Shown here one piece after another: positions 1-8,424 of a stretch of DNA of 64,000 bases. The stretch covers positions 10,295 through 74,294 of the forward strand of contig DASZVS010000009.1 in NCBI GenBank assembly GCA_035546975.1. Reading direction: 5' to 3'. This DNA comes from JARIHC01 sp035546975. Its GTDB lineage: Bacteria; Patescibacteriota; Saccharimonadia; Saccharimonadales; UBA4665. The translations under genes and the position numbers were made by a program. Below the pieces are notes generated by a model. It worked only from the letters and a program-made list of their open reading frames with translations. It made no database searches and was not told where the DNA came from. Within the stretch, counting starts at the first letter, position 1; the number at the start of each line of letters is the position of its first letter.

Positions 1-888
1 GCTTTTATCCAGGCGGCCGGCTCTTTCCAAAAGGCTGGAATGGACATAGAACATATCGCCGGGATACGAATCGCGGCCGGGGCTTGCGCCGGCTAGCAAA
101 GAAACTTCGCGGTAGACATGCGCATGGCTCGTCAGGTCATCGTAGATAACAATTGCGTCCTGGTCGCACTTTTGCCACAGATATTCAGCCATCGAACATG
201 CAACATATGGGGCAAGATAACTCATCACCAATGACTCGAACATCGTTGAAACTACGACGATAGCCTTTTCCATACCACCGTTTTCCTGCAAACGTGTCAG
301 CAAGGTATCAATGTCGCTGCGGCGCTTTGCGATCAAACAATACACGACAATCTGATCAGTGTTTTTTTGGTTGATCGTCATTTGGGTTACCAGGCTGCTC
401 TTACCGGACTTGCTGTCTCCCAGCAATGCCATACGCTGGCCGCGGACAAGCGGGAAAAGAGAATCTACTGCCGTAACGCCGCTTTCCAGTTGTTCCTCAA
501 GCACGCGACGGGCATACAGCGGCGGCGCGTTATTGAAAACTGGCCAGACGCCGTCAGCAGCAATTGGCCCTTTACCATCCAAGGGATCGCCGGTAACGGA
601 TACTACCCTGCCGACAAAATCTTTGCCGACCTTACACACCAATTCCTGATGCTGCACGACAGCCACCATGCCAACCCGGAGCTCGTCGGCGCCTAAACTG
701 AAAACCAACACGTAGTCAGCAAGCACCTGATGGACAAAGCCCTTGCTGCCATCATCAAACATAATAAGCGCGTGGACATTACACGGTTGCAACCCCCGGA
801 CTTTAACCAAAAAGCGCTCAACGCCGATGACTTCCCCGACCGGACTGCCGGCTTTCACAAGTTTTTCGAAATGAGCGTTATTGCTCAT
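1..888 (-). CDS. atpA: F1Fo ATP synthase alpha subunit (N-terminal 296 codons, runs off left edge)
   Basis: Regulatory/non-catalytic alpha subunit of the F1 head of ATP synthase, a peripheral membrane complex. The visible part has the N-terminal beta-barrel, a P-loop region at about residues 157-164 and, further on, the alpha-type stretches YDDLTSHA and PGRDSYPGDMFYVHSSLLER, which identify alpha rather than beta. The P-loop reads GDSKSGKS where most alpha subunits have GDRQTGKT, so the Arg-Gln pair is replaced. The start ATG overlaps the atpH stop as ATGA, indicating translational coupling. The N-terminus is shorter than usual, lacking much of the helix that binds delta. The C-terminus lies outside the window. 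Confidence 0.93.
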   Translation of the reverse strand, partial: MSNNAHFEKLVKAGSPVGEVIGVERFLVKVRGLQPCNVHALIMFDDGSKGFVHQVLADYVLVFSLGADELRVGMVAVVQHQELVCKVGKDFVGRVVSVTGDPLDGKGPIAADGVWPVFNNAPPLYARRVLEEQLESGVTAVDSLFPLVRGQRMALLGDSKSGKSSLVTQMTINQKNTDQIVVYCLIAKRRSDIDTLLTRLQENGGMEKAIVVVSTMFESLVMSYLAPYVACSMAEYLWQKCDQDAIVIYDDLTSHAHVYREVSLLAGASPGRDSYPGDMFYVHSSLLERAGRLDKS

Positions 889-1412
889 GGCGTAACCGCC
901 TCTTTCGCTTTAGGCGTCAAGGCGTCAAACAAGATATTTTGCTTGCGGACAAAATCTTGCCTGAGCGAAAAGTCAAAATAGCGGTTTGTACTCCTCACAA
1001 TACAGCCAGCGCCTATAGTCGGCTGAAGCCCGACAGTCACCAGCACTTGAGTATGGATCTCTTTGCGGAGCCATGATACCAGTTTTTCCATAAAGGCCGG
1101 CGACGGGTCGCTACTAAAACTCATGTGCAGTACCGGTGCCCGGTCTTTGACCGTAACCAAGAAGCGAAGTAGCCGCTGCCGGTCGTTTTTGTGCAGCAAG
1201 TTCAGCTTATTAAGCTCTACTATTTGACCGAGCAAGCGGCTGGTGCGCGGTAAATGGACATCTTGTCCGGGCTGCCTGAGTTCAAGTTCGAGCAGGGTCG
1301 TATCCAAAGCCTCAAGCTCCTGGATCAAACGGCCGACGTCTGCTGGGCTGGCCACAGCTACAGGCAATTGGCCGGCTGTTTTCGGTGGCTCGTCAGTCTT
1401 TTTATGCGCCAC
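885..1412 (-). CDS. atpH: F1Fo ATP synthase delta subunit
   Basis: Delta/OSCP subunit that joins the F1 head to the peripheral b stalk. About 175 residues, the family size. The C-terminal part has the delta-like stretch GLQPTIGAGCIVRSTNRYFD followed by a short amphipathic tail; the N-terminal half is poorly conserved, as usual in this family. I chose a GTG start at 1412 because GAGGA lies eight bases upstream; a TTG at 1427 is in frame but would place that ribosome site inside the gene. The start overlaps the end of atpF and the stop overlaps atpA by ATGA. Position between atpF and atpA is strong support. Confidence 0.85.
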   Translation of the reverse strand: MAHKKTDEPPKTAGQLPVAVASPADVGRLIQELEALDTTLLELELRQPGQDVHLPRTSRLLGQIVELNKLNLLHKNDRQRLLRFLVTVKDRAPVLHMSFSSDPSPAFMEKLVSWLRKEIHTQVLVTVGLQPTIGAGCIVRSTNRYFDFSLRQDFVRKQNILFDALTPKAKEAVTP

Positions 1413-2031
1413 TGTGAATATCCTCAACGATTGCTTTTTTGTTTGCTTCTAGATCAGCCAAGATATATTCAAGCTGATCATTCAGGTCGATTTGATCGCC
1501 GATGGCCGCCATGATGTAGTGGTTGATGATTTCAGCCATATTGGCTTGAAAGTGTTCTATCAACTGGGCTTTTTCAGCGTCCAGCTCTTTGCTTACTTGT
1601 TCGCCTAGTACACGGCGCTGCTCATCAATCGCATCATTGGTTTTCTGTAGGGATTGGATTGCCAGTTCTTTGGCGTCCATAATGGACTGTTCATACTTAT
1701 CAAACTCTTCTTTGAGCTTCTGCGTGATCTCATCCTTCATGTACTCATTAAGCTGGGAGGTCGTTAAGCGTAAGTCCTGCTGCAAGAACATAGCATTTTC
1801 GCCAATTATTTTTTCGAAGTGCAGTCGGCCGCGGTTACGAAGCTCCTGGCGGAATTCATCGTTAAAGATATGCTCAACGTCATCCTGCGCAGCCTCTTCC
1901 CAAGAATCAGGAGTGTTTTTAGTGTTCTTAGCACCACCGCCTTGCTTTCCGATGCGCACCGCTAACCAGATAAAAGCAATTCCTGCACTACCAAGAAATG
2001 CCAGGATTAGGACGAGCCACCAGATTGTCAT
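1402..2031 (-). CDS. atpF: F1Fo ATP synthase b subunit
   Basis: Peripheral stalk b subunit: one N-terminal membrane helix (about residues 4-25), then a long charged, mostly helical segment rich in Glu, Lys and Gln that would form the coiled-coil stalk. At 209 residues it is longer than the usual 155-170, with an extra Gly/Asn-rich linker after the membrane helix. It overlaps atpH. Unlike the common order, no atpB or atpE precedes it here: its upstream neighbour is a cysteine desulfurase and it has its own promoter. Identification rests on architecture and on atpH-atpA immediately downstream. Confidence 0.82.
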   Translation of the reverse strand: MTIWWLVLILAFLGSAGIAFIWLAVRIGKQGGGAKNTKNTPDSWEEAAQDDVEHIFNDEFRQELRNRGRLHFEKIIGENAMFLQQDLRLTTSQLNEYMKDEITQKLKEEFDKYEQSIMDAKELAIQSLQKTNDAIDEQRRVLGEQVSKELDAEKAQLIEHFQANMAEIINHYIMAAIGDQIDLNDQLEYILADLEANKKAIVEDIHSGA

Positions 2032-2077
2032 GTTTGTTTACCCACCATGGATCACGTATTTGCGTTATTACAGCGTA

Positions 2078-2083
2078 ATTATA
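2078..2083 (-). promoter_or_regulatory. -10 box of the atpF-atpH-atpA promoter
   Basis: A perfect TATAAT preceded by GG lies in the 94-base gap between the cysteine desulfurase stop and atpF. Predicted transcription would start near 2071, giving a leader of about 40 bases. No convincing -35 box is visible at 16-18 bases. Confidence 0.6.
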
Positions 2084-2125
2084 CCTCAAACGTTAGCGTA
2101 ATAAAACAAGAGAGAATCTCTTTCT

Positions 2126-3292
2126 TTAAGAAACGCCTTTTTCTTGTATGGCCGCCTGGAGCAATTGCATGGTGCGGCTTATCATATCAGACGTAGTACC
2201 GCGGCCCATAGCAAAGCGGAGACTCGCCCGCGCCGTCGATTCGCTCAAACCGAGTGCTTTGAGGACGTGCGAAGCCTCCGTGTCAGACGCATTGCATGCC
2301 GAGCCCGCGGCGGCTTGCACGCCAGCTTCATCAAGCTCGAACAACAACCGCTCGTTGTCCTGGCCAGGAATCGTCACATGCACGTTATTTGGCAGCCGGT
2401 ATTTTTTTGAACCGTTAATCACCACGTGTGGAATGGATGCTTCAAGCCGCTTCACGAAATCCGTCTGCAATTTTTGCAACCGCTCCGATTCTTCTTTTCG
2501 CATAGCTTGGGCAAGCCCGAGAGCCTTTGCAAATCCGATGTCCCCGGCAACGTTCTCCGTGCCACTCCGTAAGCCGAATTCTTGGTGACCGCCGCTTATA
2601 AGCGGCTCTAGCACCGTGCCAGCGCGAACATACAAACAGCCGGTTTGCTTAGGCCCATAAATTTTGCTGCCGTCGAGCGACATAAGGTCTACCCCGAGGC
2701 GCGCTACGTGCAGGTCGAGATAATTTGCGGCCTGGCAGGCATCGGTATGAAAATAGATCGGCGTAGTATTACCTGCTTGTTGGCGCTTTCGGCGAATTTC
2801 CGAAATTAACCGGCTGATTTCCCGGATCGGCTGGACAACACCAATTTCATTGTTCGCATAGCCGATACTCACAAGGGTTGTTTGGTCGTCTATCTTGGCC
2901 TGCAAGTCTTTCAGGTCGATCCTGCCATCAGCTTGCACTGAAACAATTCGGCAATCGTATGCCTGAGCCGGCATAAGCACCGCATCGTGCTCAATGGCAG
3001 AGACTATCACGTTGCCCTTCGGATACTTGCGCATCACTCCATGGATAGCCAGATTTGTAGATTCCGTACCCCCTGCCGTAAATATAATTTCGCTCGGTTT
3101 GGCGCCCAGCCAGTGTGCGGCATCTGCACGGGCAGTTTCTAGCGCTTTACGGACGTTTTGGGCGGCCGCGTACGCCGCCGAAGGATTATAGAAATAGTCG
3201 GCGTAATATGGCTCCATTGCGGCTAGAACTACAGGATCCAGCGGCGTCGCGGCCGCATAATCCAGATAGATGGGCGTTTTCTTTGTCGGCAT
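2126..3292 (-). CDS. Cysteine desulfurase (NifS/IscS family)
   Basis: PLP-dependent enzyme that takes sulfur from L-cysteine as a protein persulfide, for Fe-S clusters or tRNA thiolation. At 388 residues it is full length. Visible hallmarks: N-terminal YLDYAAATPLDP; the HTDACQA segment; the PLP-lysine region SLDGSKIYGPKQTG; GTENVAG; and the catalytic-cysteine loop GSACNAS, of the group I type. No iscU or mnmA partner is beside it. A TATAAT at 3300-3305 stands seven bases before the ATG, so the message is probably leaderless. Whether it serves Fe-S assembly or tRNA 2-thiouridine cannot be decided from the sequence. Confidence 0.93.
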   Translation of the reverse strand: MPTKKTPIYLDYAAATPLDPVVLAAMEPYYADYFYNPSAAYAAAQNVRKALETARADAAHWLGAKPSEIIFTAGGTESTNLAIHGVMRKYPKGNVIVSAIEHDAVLMPAQAYDCRIVSVQADGRIDLKDLQAKIDDQTTLVSIGYANNEIGVVQPIREISRLISEIRRKRQQAGNTTPIYFHTDACQAANYLDLHVARLGVDLMSLDGSKIYGPKQTGCLYVRAGTVLEPLISGGHQEFGLRSGTENVAGDIGFAKALGLAQAMRKEESERLQKLQTDFVKRLEASIPHVVINGSKKYRLPNNVHVTIPGQDNERLLFELDEAGVQAAAGSACNASDTEASHVLKALGLSESTARASLRFAMGRGTTSDMISRTMQLLQAAIQEKGVS

Positions 3293-3328
3293 AACAATAA
3301 TTATACGTGCCCTTTAAGGAGCGGCGCC

Positions 3329-3697
3329 TTAAGCCGTTTGCAGCATGCGGTTGTATTCGGCAATCACGTGATCGCTATACAGGCCGACGGCACGGTAGAA
3401 ATTCCGGGCCTCATTTTCTGAAAGATGCTGGTAGACCTGGCCATCTTGAATTTTCAGAATGTCATTCGGCCGTACCTCATACCGGGTAGTTACAACTTTT
3501 CGCTTGCCGTTTTCCATCCACTCTTCATGCCATATCCAGGTATATTCATCCAAACAGAAAAACTCGCGGCGGTGGCCTTTAGGAACAGGGCCGAATAATT
3601 GGCCGCCTATTTTAGATTCGATACGAAGCAATTCCCGCTCCAGCTCAGCTTCACGGTCTTCCTCGCTACGCGGAAAAATTTTAGGCAGCAGGTTCAT
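3329..3697 (-). CDS. Conserved-type hypothetical protein (122 aa)
   Basis: I do not recognise this family. The 122-residue product is soluble, charged, with a heptad-like N-terminal helix (EEDREAELERELLRIESK) followed by a mixed alpha/beta stretch rich in aromatic residues (EYTWIWHEEW). It is the last gene of the operon that begins with metG; its start overlaps the previous gene by 17 bases, so the two are probably translated together. No signal peptide or membrane segment. Confidence 0.75.
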   Translation of the reverse strand: MNLLPKIFPRSEEDREAELERELLRIESKIGGQLFGPVPKGHRREFFCLDEYTWIWHEEWMENGKRKVVTTRYEVRPNDILKIQDGQVYQHLSENEARNFYRAVGLYSDHVIAEYNRMLQTA

Positions 3698-4124
3698 TGA
3701 AAGCCCTCTCGACTAAGTGCTGGGCATCACTAATATATTGGATCTGTTCCGGCGACAGGGTGTCGTTAGCCTTCGCTTCAGCCTGTACAGGCGCTGCAAC
3801 AGGATTTACCGGGCCAGGCTCGGCAATAGCGCGCTCTACACTGCGCCCTGCTTCACTACGGAACTGCTCCTGGGCCATTGCCATAGCATGAGAAACAGCA
3901 CTCGCGCCAGTAACGGCCTGCGGCGTTTGATATTCCGCAACGGATGCCTGAGCAGTCTCTGTGACTGCCGGTTTTACAGGTAGATTAAAATCAATTTCAG
4001 GAAAACGGGCGTGTGTAGCCGTATGTACCATCGATTTGGCAAAGCTCACGCGGCCGATGCGGGCATTTATTTGGCCCCGCTCAGATATTCGGTCTTTTGA
4101 CTTGTCTCTCCCTGTTACTGACAT
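3681..4124 (-). CDS. Hypothetical Ala/Glu-rich protein (147 aa)
   Basis: Unrecognised. The N-terminal third is basic; the middle is low-complexity (Ala, Val, Pro, Glu) and likely disordered; the C-terminal 25 residues look like an amphipathic helix ending in EHLVERAFNEP-type sequence. Starts nine bases after the tatD stop and overlaps the next gene by 17 bases, so it belongs to the metG-GT-tatD operon. Confidence 0.7.
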   Translation of the reverse strand: MSVTGRDKSKDRISERGQINARIGRVSFAKSMVHTATHARFPEIDFNLPVKPAVTETAQASVAEYQTPQAVTGASAVSHAMAMAQEQFRSEAGRSVERAIAEPGPVNPVAAPVQAEAKANDTLSPEQIQYISDAQHLVERAFNEPAA

Positions 4125-4133
4125 ATGCTCTCT

Positions 4134-4949
4134 TTACGTTATAGCGAAGAGTTTTTGGGCGTTAACTGTCGTCGCTTGTGCTATCTGTTCCAGGGATTCA
4201 CCTCTGATTTCAGACACAAACTCTGCAATACGCCTCACTCTTCTTGGCTCGTTAATACTACCACGATAAGGGGTAGGTGTCAAGAAGGGGGCATCTGTTT
4301 CCAGTAGTAATTTTTGTAGCGGGATCGAGCGGTATACATCTAATTGTTTCGGATTTTTGGCGAAGGTAGCAATACCATTTACCCCGACATACAAATTTCG
4401 CTCCATGGCGCGCTCCAAATTCTCGGCTGTATCCGTAAAACTATGCAAAACGCCGCGGACCCCCGTGTAGGTATCAAAAATCGGCCAAAAATCATCGAAT
4501 GCTTCGCGAACGTGGAAAATGAGCGGTAAATCATGTTTCAGTGCCAATTCTATCTGGAACCGCAACAACTCTAACTGGGCTTCTTTAGGCGAATGCTCAT
4601 AGTAATAATCCAGGCCACACTCGCCGATGGCAACCACTTTTGGTTCTGACGCCAGCGAAGCAAAAGCCGCTAACTTTGCTTCTTGCCCAGTATAATGTTG
4701 CGCTTCATGGGGGTGGATGCCGACAGTAGCCCAGCATTTTTCCCGGTTTTTCACGAAATCAATGGCCAAGCGGCTGTCTTCGCCATCGCAACCTACGCAA
4801 AGTAAGCGGGTCACACCATCCTTAGCCGCATCGGCTATCATCTTATCGCCGGTCAAACCGGGGACTTTGCCCCATTTTTCCCGTGTTATGCGTTCACCGC
4901 CCTCTGTACCGGCCGACTGTATATGGCAATGCGTGTCTACTAATTCCAC
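4134..4949 (-). CDS. tatD: TatD-family metal-dependent deoxyribonuclease
   Basis: TIM-barrel metallohydrolase of the TatD/YabD group, thought to act as a 3-prime to 5-prime DNase or in DNA quality control. 271 residues, the family length. Seen in order: metal ligands DTHCH near the N-terminus; GIHPHEA; GECGLDYYYE; the histidine in PLIFHVREAFDD; LHSF; and the acidic ligand in LLLETDAPFLTP. It overlaps the upstream glycosyltransferase by ten bases and is co-transcribed with metG. The metG-tatD pairing is conserved in Firmicutes and Actinobacteria; here a glycosyltransferase is inserted between them. Confidence 0.93.
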   Translation of the reverse strand: MELVDTHCHIQSAGTEGGERITREKWGKVPGLTGDKMIADAAKDGVTRLLCVGCDGEDSRLAIDFVKNREKCWATVGIHPHEAQHYTGQEAKLAAFASLASEPKVVAIGECGLDYYYEHSPKEAQLELLRFQIELALKHDLPLIFHVREAFDDFWPIFDTYTGVRGVLHSFTDTAENLERAMERNLYVGVNGIATFAKNPKQLDVYRSIPLQKLLLETDAPFLTPTPYRGSINEPRRVRRIAEFVSEIRGESLEQIAQATTVNAQKLFAIT

Positions 4950-6019
4950 TTTAATTCCTCCGCGATCTCTGCGACTAATTTATTGACGGTCATCTGCGAG
5001 AAATGATTTTCGTAGAGCTTTCGACCGGCGCGCCCAATGCCGGTAAGTTCTTTCGGATGGTTTGCTGCCCACGTAATCGCTTGGGCGAGCGCCTCAGGAT
5101 CAGCCTGTGGCACCATAAGGCAATTCTTCTTATCAGTAAAGCCTTCGTTTACTTCGTTCTTGCCAATCAATACCGGCGCGCCGCAAGCAAGCGCTTGGTA
5201 AGTTTTTCCGGTAATGACAAAACCCGCTTGCAAAGTATTTCCGAATGGCCCGCCGAGGGTTAAACCAGCACTGCGGATAGCCTCTGGCAACTCTTCGAAC
5301 GGAAGCCACGTTTCATGCGTGACATGCGCTCCGGCTTTCGCCGCTTCGGCGCAAGCATTCGCGACCTGGCCGGCTTTCTTACCTCCCACCAAACGAAAAT
5401 GAATATCTCGCCGGTCTTTGAGTAGCGCCGCAGCTTGCAGCACGTATTCGAGGCCATGCAGAGCCACCATATGCCCATAATACAAAACGGTAAAGGGCTC
5501 TGCTTCTTGAGGCCCCGTTGGTGTGAGTGGCTTAAAAATATCTTCTTCCGCGCATACCGGGATAGTTCGGTATCGGTCAACACTTAACATGTTAAGTGTT
5601 GCTGAATATTTTGCATGCGCATCGGTATCGGCCAAGATAAAGCGGCATCGTTTCACTACCCACGCGTTCCATCTTCGAAAAATTCTATATAGCAACGTGC
5701 CCGCTTTCAGGTATCTCTGCTCAACCAACCATTCAGCATGGTTAATGAATTCATCGAAAACAATCGGTTTTCGAACGAATGTTAACCGCGTGTACAACAT
5801 CATTTCATAGCCGCGAAAAGTAAGCACATAGGCGTCAGGCCGGTCGAATAACCGAGCCTTGAGGATTTTGAGCATAACTTCTGGGTAACGAAGTCGGTTC
5901 GTATGGTTGTTACGGATTATTTTCAGCTGCACATCCGGGCAAGCCGCGAAGGCAGACCGTAAACTCAGAGCCCTCGGATAATCATTTCGCGGCGAACACG
6001 TGACGATAGCTACTTTCAT
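4940..6019 (-). CDS. Glycosyltransferase family 4 (GT-B fold)
   Basis: Cytoplasmic GT-B glycosyltransferase of 359 residues. The C-terminal domain has the usual features: a strand-loop FTVLYYGHM, RLVGG, a GFVITGKTYQALACGAPVLIG segment (donor-binding E-x7-E region replaced by a GKTYQALACG form), and a terminal helix. The N-terminal acceptor domain is divergent, so the acceptor is unknown; a cell-surface glycan is plausible. It lies between metG and tatD in one operon, nine bases after metG. Codons near residue 150 contain the 24-bp palindrome listed at 5578. Confidence 0.83.
   Translation of the reverse strand: MKVAIVTCSPRNDYPRALSLRSAFAACPDVQLKIIRNNHTNRLRYPEVMLKILKARLFDRPDAYVLTFRGYEMMLYTRLTFVRKPIVFDEFINHAEWLVEQRYLKAGTLLYRIFRRWNAWVVKRCRFILADTDAHAKYSATLNMLSVDRYRTIPVCAEEDIFKPLTPTGPQEAEPFTVLYYGHMVALHGLEYVLQAAALLKDRRDIHFRLVGGKKAGQVANACAEAAKAGAHVTHETWLPFEELPEAIRSAGLTLGGPFGNTLQAGFVITGKTYQALACGAPVLIGKNEVNEGFTDKKNCLMVPQADPEALAQAITWAANHPKELTGIGRAGRKLYENHFSQMTVNKLVAEIAEELKWN
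5578..5601. repeat. 24-bp perfect palindrome, TTAACATGTTAA family copy 1
   Basis: A perfect 24-base palindrome centred between 5589 and 5590, with the inner sequence CACTTAACATGTTAAGTG. It lies inside the glycosyltransferase gene, where it encodes T-L-N-M-L-S-V. The same core occurs at 20725, 43090 and 54341. Confidence 0.9.
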
Positions 6020-6028
6020 GCTGCTGCC

Positions 6029-7486
6029 TTATTGCTTAGGAGACGTCTTGGCATCTTGCTTGGGAAACAAAGTTCCCTTGATCGGGCGTACGACCCCGTC
6101 CATGAAAATGGCCTGGATCTTAGCGGCGGTATCGGGCAAGAACGGCTCTAAAAGCTGGGCGATTTCCAGTAACGCGCCGACTTGGTATGCCAAGACTTCA
6201 CGCAGGTGGTCCGCGTCATTTTCGTCTTTAGCTATTTCCCAGGGCTTTTCCTCTTCGATGTACTGGTTTAACCCGCGTACTTGCTGCCAGACTTCGGCGA
6301 GAGCTTCATCAAAGCGGCAAGCTTCGATCGCCCGCTCATATGGCGCAGTATCATGTTCAGCGGCTGGCGTATCACCGATCAAGCCGTCTTGGTATTGCTT
6401 GATCATAGCGGCGGTACGTTGCACGGCGTTGCCCAATTCATTTGCCAACTCATTATTGTAAGCAGCATCGAAGTGCTCCCAAGAAAAATCACCGTCGTTA
6501 TAGCTGGGAATATGGCGCAGGAAGTAATAGCGGAAGGCGTCCGTGCCATATTTATCGATGACATCATCGGGAGAAACGTAATTCCCCAGGCTCTTGCTCA
6601 TTTTTCGGCCATCGACATTGATGAAGCCGTGCACGTATAGTTTTCTTGGCAGTGCAAGCCCCAACCCGAGCAAGATAGCCGGCCATATAGCCGCATGGAA
6701 CCGTACAATGTCTTTGCCGATAACTTGTACGTTCGCGGGCCAGAATAACTTGAAGTCTTTATGTTCAGGATAGCCGAGAACAGTAATGTAGTTCATGAGC
6801 GCTTCAAACCACACGTACATTACCTGGGTCTTGTCACCCGGCACCGGCACGCCCCAGCCAATCTTGTCTTTCGGCCGGCTAATGCTGATATCGGTCAGCC
6901 CGTCTTGGAGAATACTCAGAATCTCATTGCGCCGGGTCTCTGGAACGATCGTGAAGTCACCCGTTTCAATGCTTTTACGAATTGGGATTGTGTAGTTGCT
7001 GAGTTTGAAGAAGTAATTTTTCTCCTCAATTTTTTCGTACGGGCGGTTATGGTTCGGGCAAATGCCATTATTCGCTTTAACCTCTTCTTCGCTGAAAAAA
7101 GCTTCGTCACCGGTACAATACCAGCCGCTGTAGGTGCCTTTGTATATGTCTTTTTTGAGCGCCTTCCAGATCAACTGTGCACGCTGTTCATGGCCGGCAT
7201 CAGTAGTACGGATAAAACGGTCATTGCTGACATTGAGCCGTTCAGCGAGCGCCCTGAAGCGCCCTGACATTTCATCGGCAAGTTCTTTCGGCGTCATTTT
7301 AAGCTCAGCGGCTTTTTCGGCGATCTTACCGCCATGTTCATCCGTGCCGGTACTGAATATGACTGCATCGCCTCGCTGCCTGGCATACCGGGCAAGCACA
7401 TCCGCCATGACAAATTCCATGGCATGACCCAAGTGCGGGTCGCCGTTGACATAGGGAAGAGACGTAGTTACGTAGTAATTGCTCAT
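6029..7486 (-). CDS. metG: Methionyl-tRNA synthetase
   Basis: Class I aminoacyl-tRNA synthetase charging tRNA-Met. 485 residues, without the C-terminal dimerisation/OB domain found in longer forms. Seen: PYVNGDPHLGHAMEF (HIGH-like), STGTDEHG, the connective peptide with GWYCTGDEAFF and GICPNHN, and KMSKSLGNYV (KMSKS loop). First gene of a five-gene operon with a glycosyltransferase and tatD. Its promoter ends eight bases before the ATG, so it is probably leaderless. Confidence 0.96.
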   Translation of the reverse strand: MSNYYVTTSLPYVNGDPHLGHAMEFVMADVLARYARQRGDAVIFSTGTDEHGGKIAEKAAELKMTPKELADEMSGRFRALAERLNVSNDRFIRTTDAGHEQRAQLIWKALKKDIYKGTYSGWYCTGDEAFFSEEEVKANNGICPNHNRPYEKIEEKNYFFKLSNYTIPIRKSIETGDFTIVPETRRNEILSILQDGLTDISISRPKDKIGWGVPVPGDKTQVMYVWFEALMNYITVLGYPEHKDFKLFWPANVQVIGKDIVRFHAAIWPAILLGLGLALPRKLYVHGFINVDGRKMSKSLGNYVSPDDVIDKYGTDAFRYYFLRHIPSYNDGDFSWEHFDAAYNNELANELGNAVQRTAAMIKQYQDGLIGDTPAAEHDTAPYERAIEACRFDEALAEVWQQVRGLNQYIEEEKPWEIAKDENDADHLREVLAYQVGALLEIAQLLEPFLPDTAAKIQAIFMDGVVRPIKGTLFPKQDAKTSPKQ

Positions 7487-7494
7487 AGATGTAT

Positions 7495-7523
7495 AGTGTA
7501 CCGTTTTCGTCCTCTGTTGTCAC
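7495..7523 (-). promoter_or_regulatory. metG operon promoter
   Basis: -35 GTGACA (7518-7523), a 17-base spacer and -10 TACACT (7495-7500). The -10 box ends eight bases before the metG ATG, so transcription is predicted to start at or within a base or two of the start codon. Confidence 0.55.
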
Positions 7524-7531
7524 CTCTGGAG

Positions 7532-8059
7532 CTATTTTAATTTGAATGCCGTATCGATGGCATACGGCAGATCATCGAGGATATTGTACACAGAGAGGCT
7601 GTCCCGGTGCACCCAGGTAAAATCGGTATGCTCGCTATCAAGAATAACGTCTGGCTTCTCGGAAAATTCAACAAGTGACGGAAATATAATATACTGCCGC
7701 TTTTCCTGGGGATTGCGAAGAGTATAAGACTCGCCGAGCTTTATATTGGTTTCGTGTACGACGACACCAAGCTCTTCGCCAAGTTCTTGGGCAACATGCT
7801 GCTTCACAGGTTTGGCTATATCGATAAATCCTGTAACGACAGACCACATGCCTTCCGCGTCTGCGAGCCCGAAGCCGCGTTTAAGCAGCAAGACCTCATC
7901 GGCGCAAGCTACCACACATAAAATGATTGGTGCGATGTCAGCATGTTTGTAATTTACCCGCCCGTCATCAAAGGTGCCAAGCTGACGGGCCGCTTTTTCA
8001 AGCCAAGCGGACAGTTCGTCCGCAGGAATCCCCGCGGATATAGTAAATCGTTGTTTCAC
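7532..8059 (-). CDS. Nudix hydrolase with a degenerate Nudix box
   Basis: Nudix-fold pyrophosphohydrolase, 175 residues. The box begins GFIDIAKPVKQHVAQELGEE and ends LGV: the core ELGEELGV is intact, but the first conserved Glu is Lys and the conserved Arg before the core Glu is Gln. The metal-binding EE pair remains, so activity is possible. Residues 45-60 carry the strand that precedes the box in NTP-cleaning Nudix enzymes. Its ATG overlaps the stop of the upstream MazG gene (ATGA), and both probably clear damaged or surplus nucleotides. Substrate unknown. Confidence 0.85.
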   Translation of the reverse strand: MKQRFTISAGIPADELSAWLEKAARQLGTFDDGRVNYKHADIAPIILCVVACADEVLLLKRGFGLADAEGMWSVVTGFIDIAKPVKQHVAQELGEELGVVVHETNIKLGESYTLRNPQEKRQYIIFPSLVEFSEKPDVILDSEHTDFTWVHRDSLSVYNILDDLPYAIDTAFKLK

Positions 8060-8376
8060 GCTAGGCGTTTCCTCTTTTGGTTCTTAGCCTCTTTGGCTTG
8101 GAAAGCTGCATCGAGATCAATGCCTAGCCTGTTCGCAAGATCAATAACCAGCCACAGCACATCCGCTAATTCTTCTTCCACATTATGGACTTTGGAATCT
8201 TGGTGCGTAACTTGGCCGTTCACTTTGCGTATTGCCTTGGCAAGTTCGCCGACCTCCTCAACAAGCAGCATTAATACTTCCGGCACCGTTTCCTTATCGT
8301 AGCCACGCTCAACCACTAGTTTACGTATAAGTTCTTGATAGTCGGCGAGTGCCGGCTTGGTTGGCAAAGTTGCCAT
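8056..8376 (-). CDS. MazG-like nucleotide pyrophosphohydrolase
   Basis: Small all-alpha NTP pyrophosphohydrolase, 106 residues, of the MazG/iMazG type. Seen: EEVGELAKAI (first EExxE metal motif) and EEELADVLWLVIDLA (second ExxxD motif). Such enzymes cleave NTPs or dNTPs to monophosphates. A TATAAT at 8403-8408 and a GGGGG ribosome-binding site seven bases before the ATG suggest a leader of about 20 bases. Overlaps the Nudix gene by ATGA. Confidence 0.9.
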   Translation of the reverse strand: MATLPTKPALADYQELIRKLVVERGYDKETVPEVLMLLVEEVGELAKAIRKVNGQVTHQDSKVHNVEEELADVLWLVIDLANRLGIDLDAAFQAKEAKNQKRKRLA

Positions 8377-8402
8377 AATAATACCCCCGTATCAACAGTG
8401 GT

Positions 8403-8408
8403 ATTATA
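8403..8408 (-). promoter_or_regulatory. -10 box for the MazG-Nudix pair
   Basis: TATAAT preceded by GG, 26 bases upstream of the MazG ATG, in the 48-base gap after the trehalase gene. A GGGGG ribosome site sits between it and the start codon. Confidence 0.55.
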
Positions 8409-8424
8409 CCATTCCGGTCTGGCT

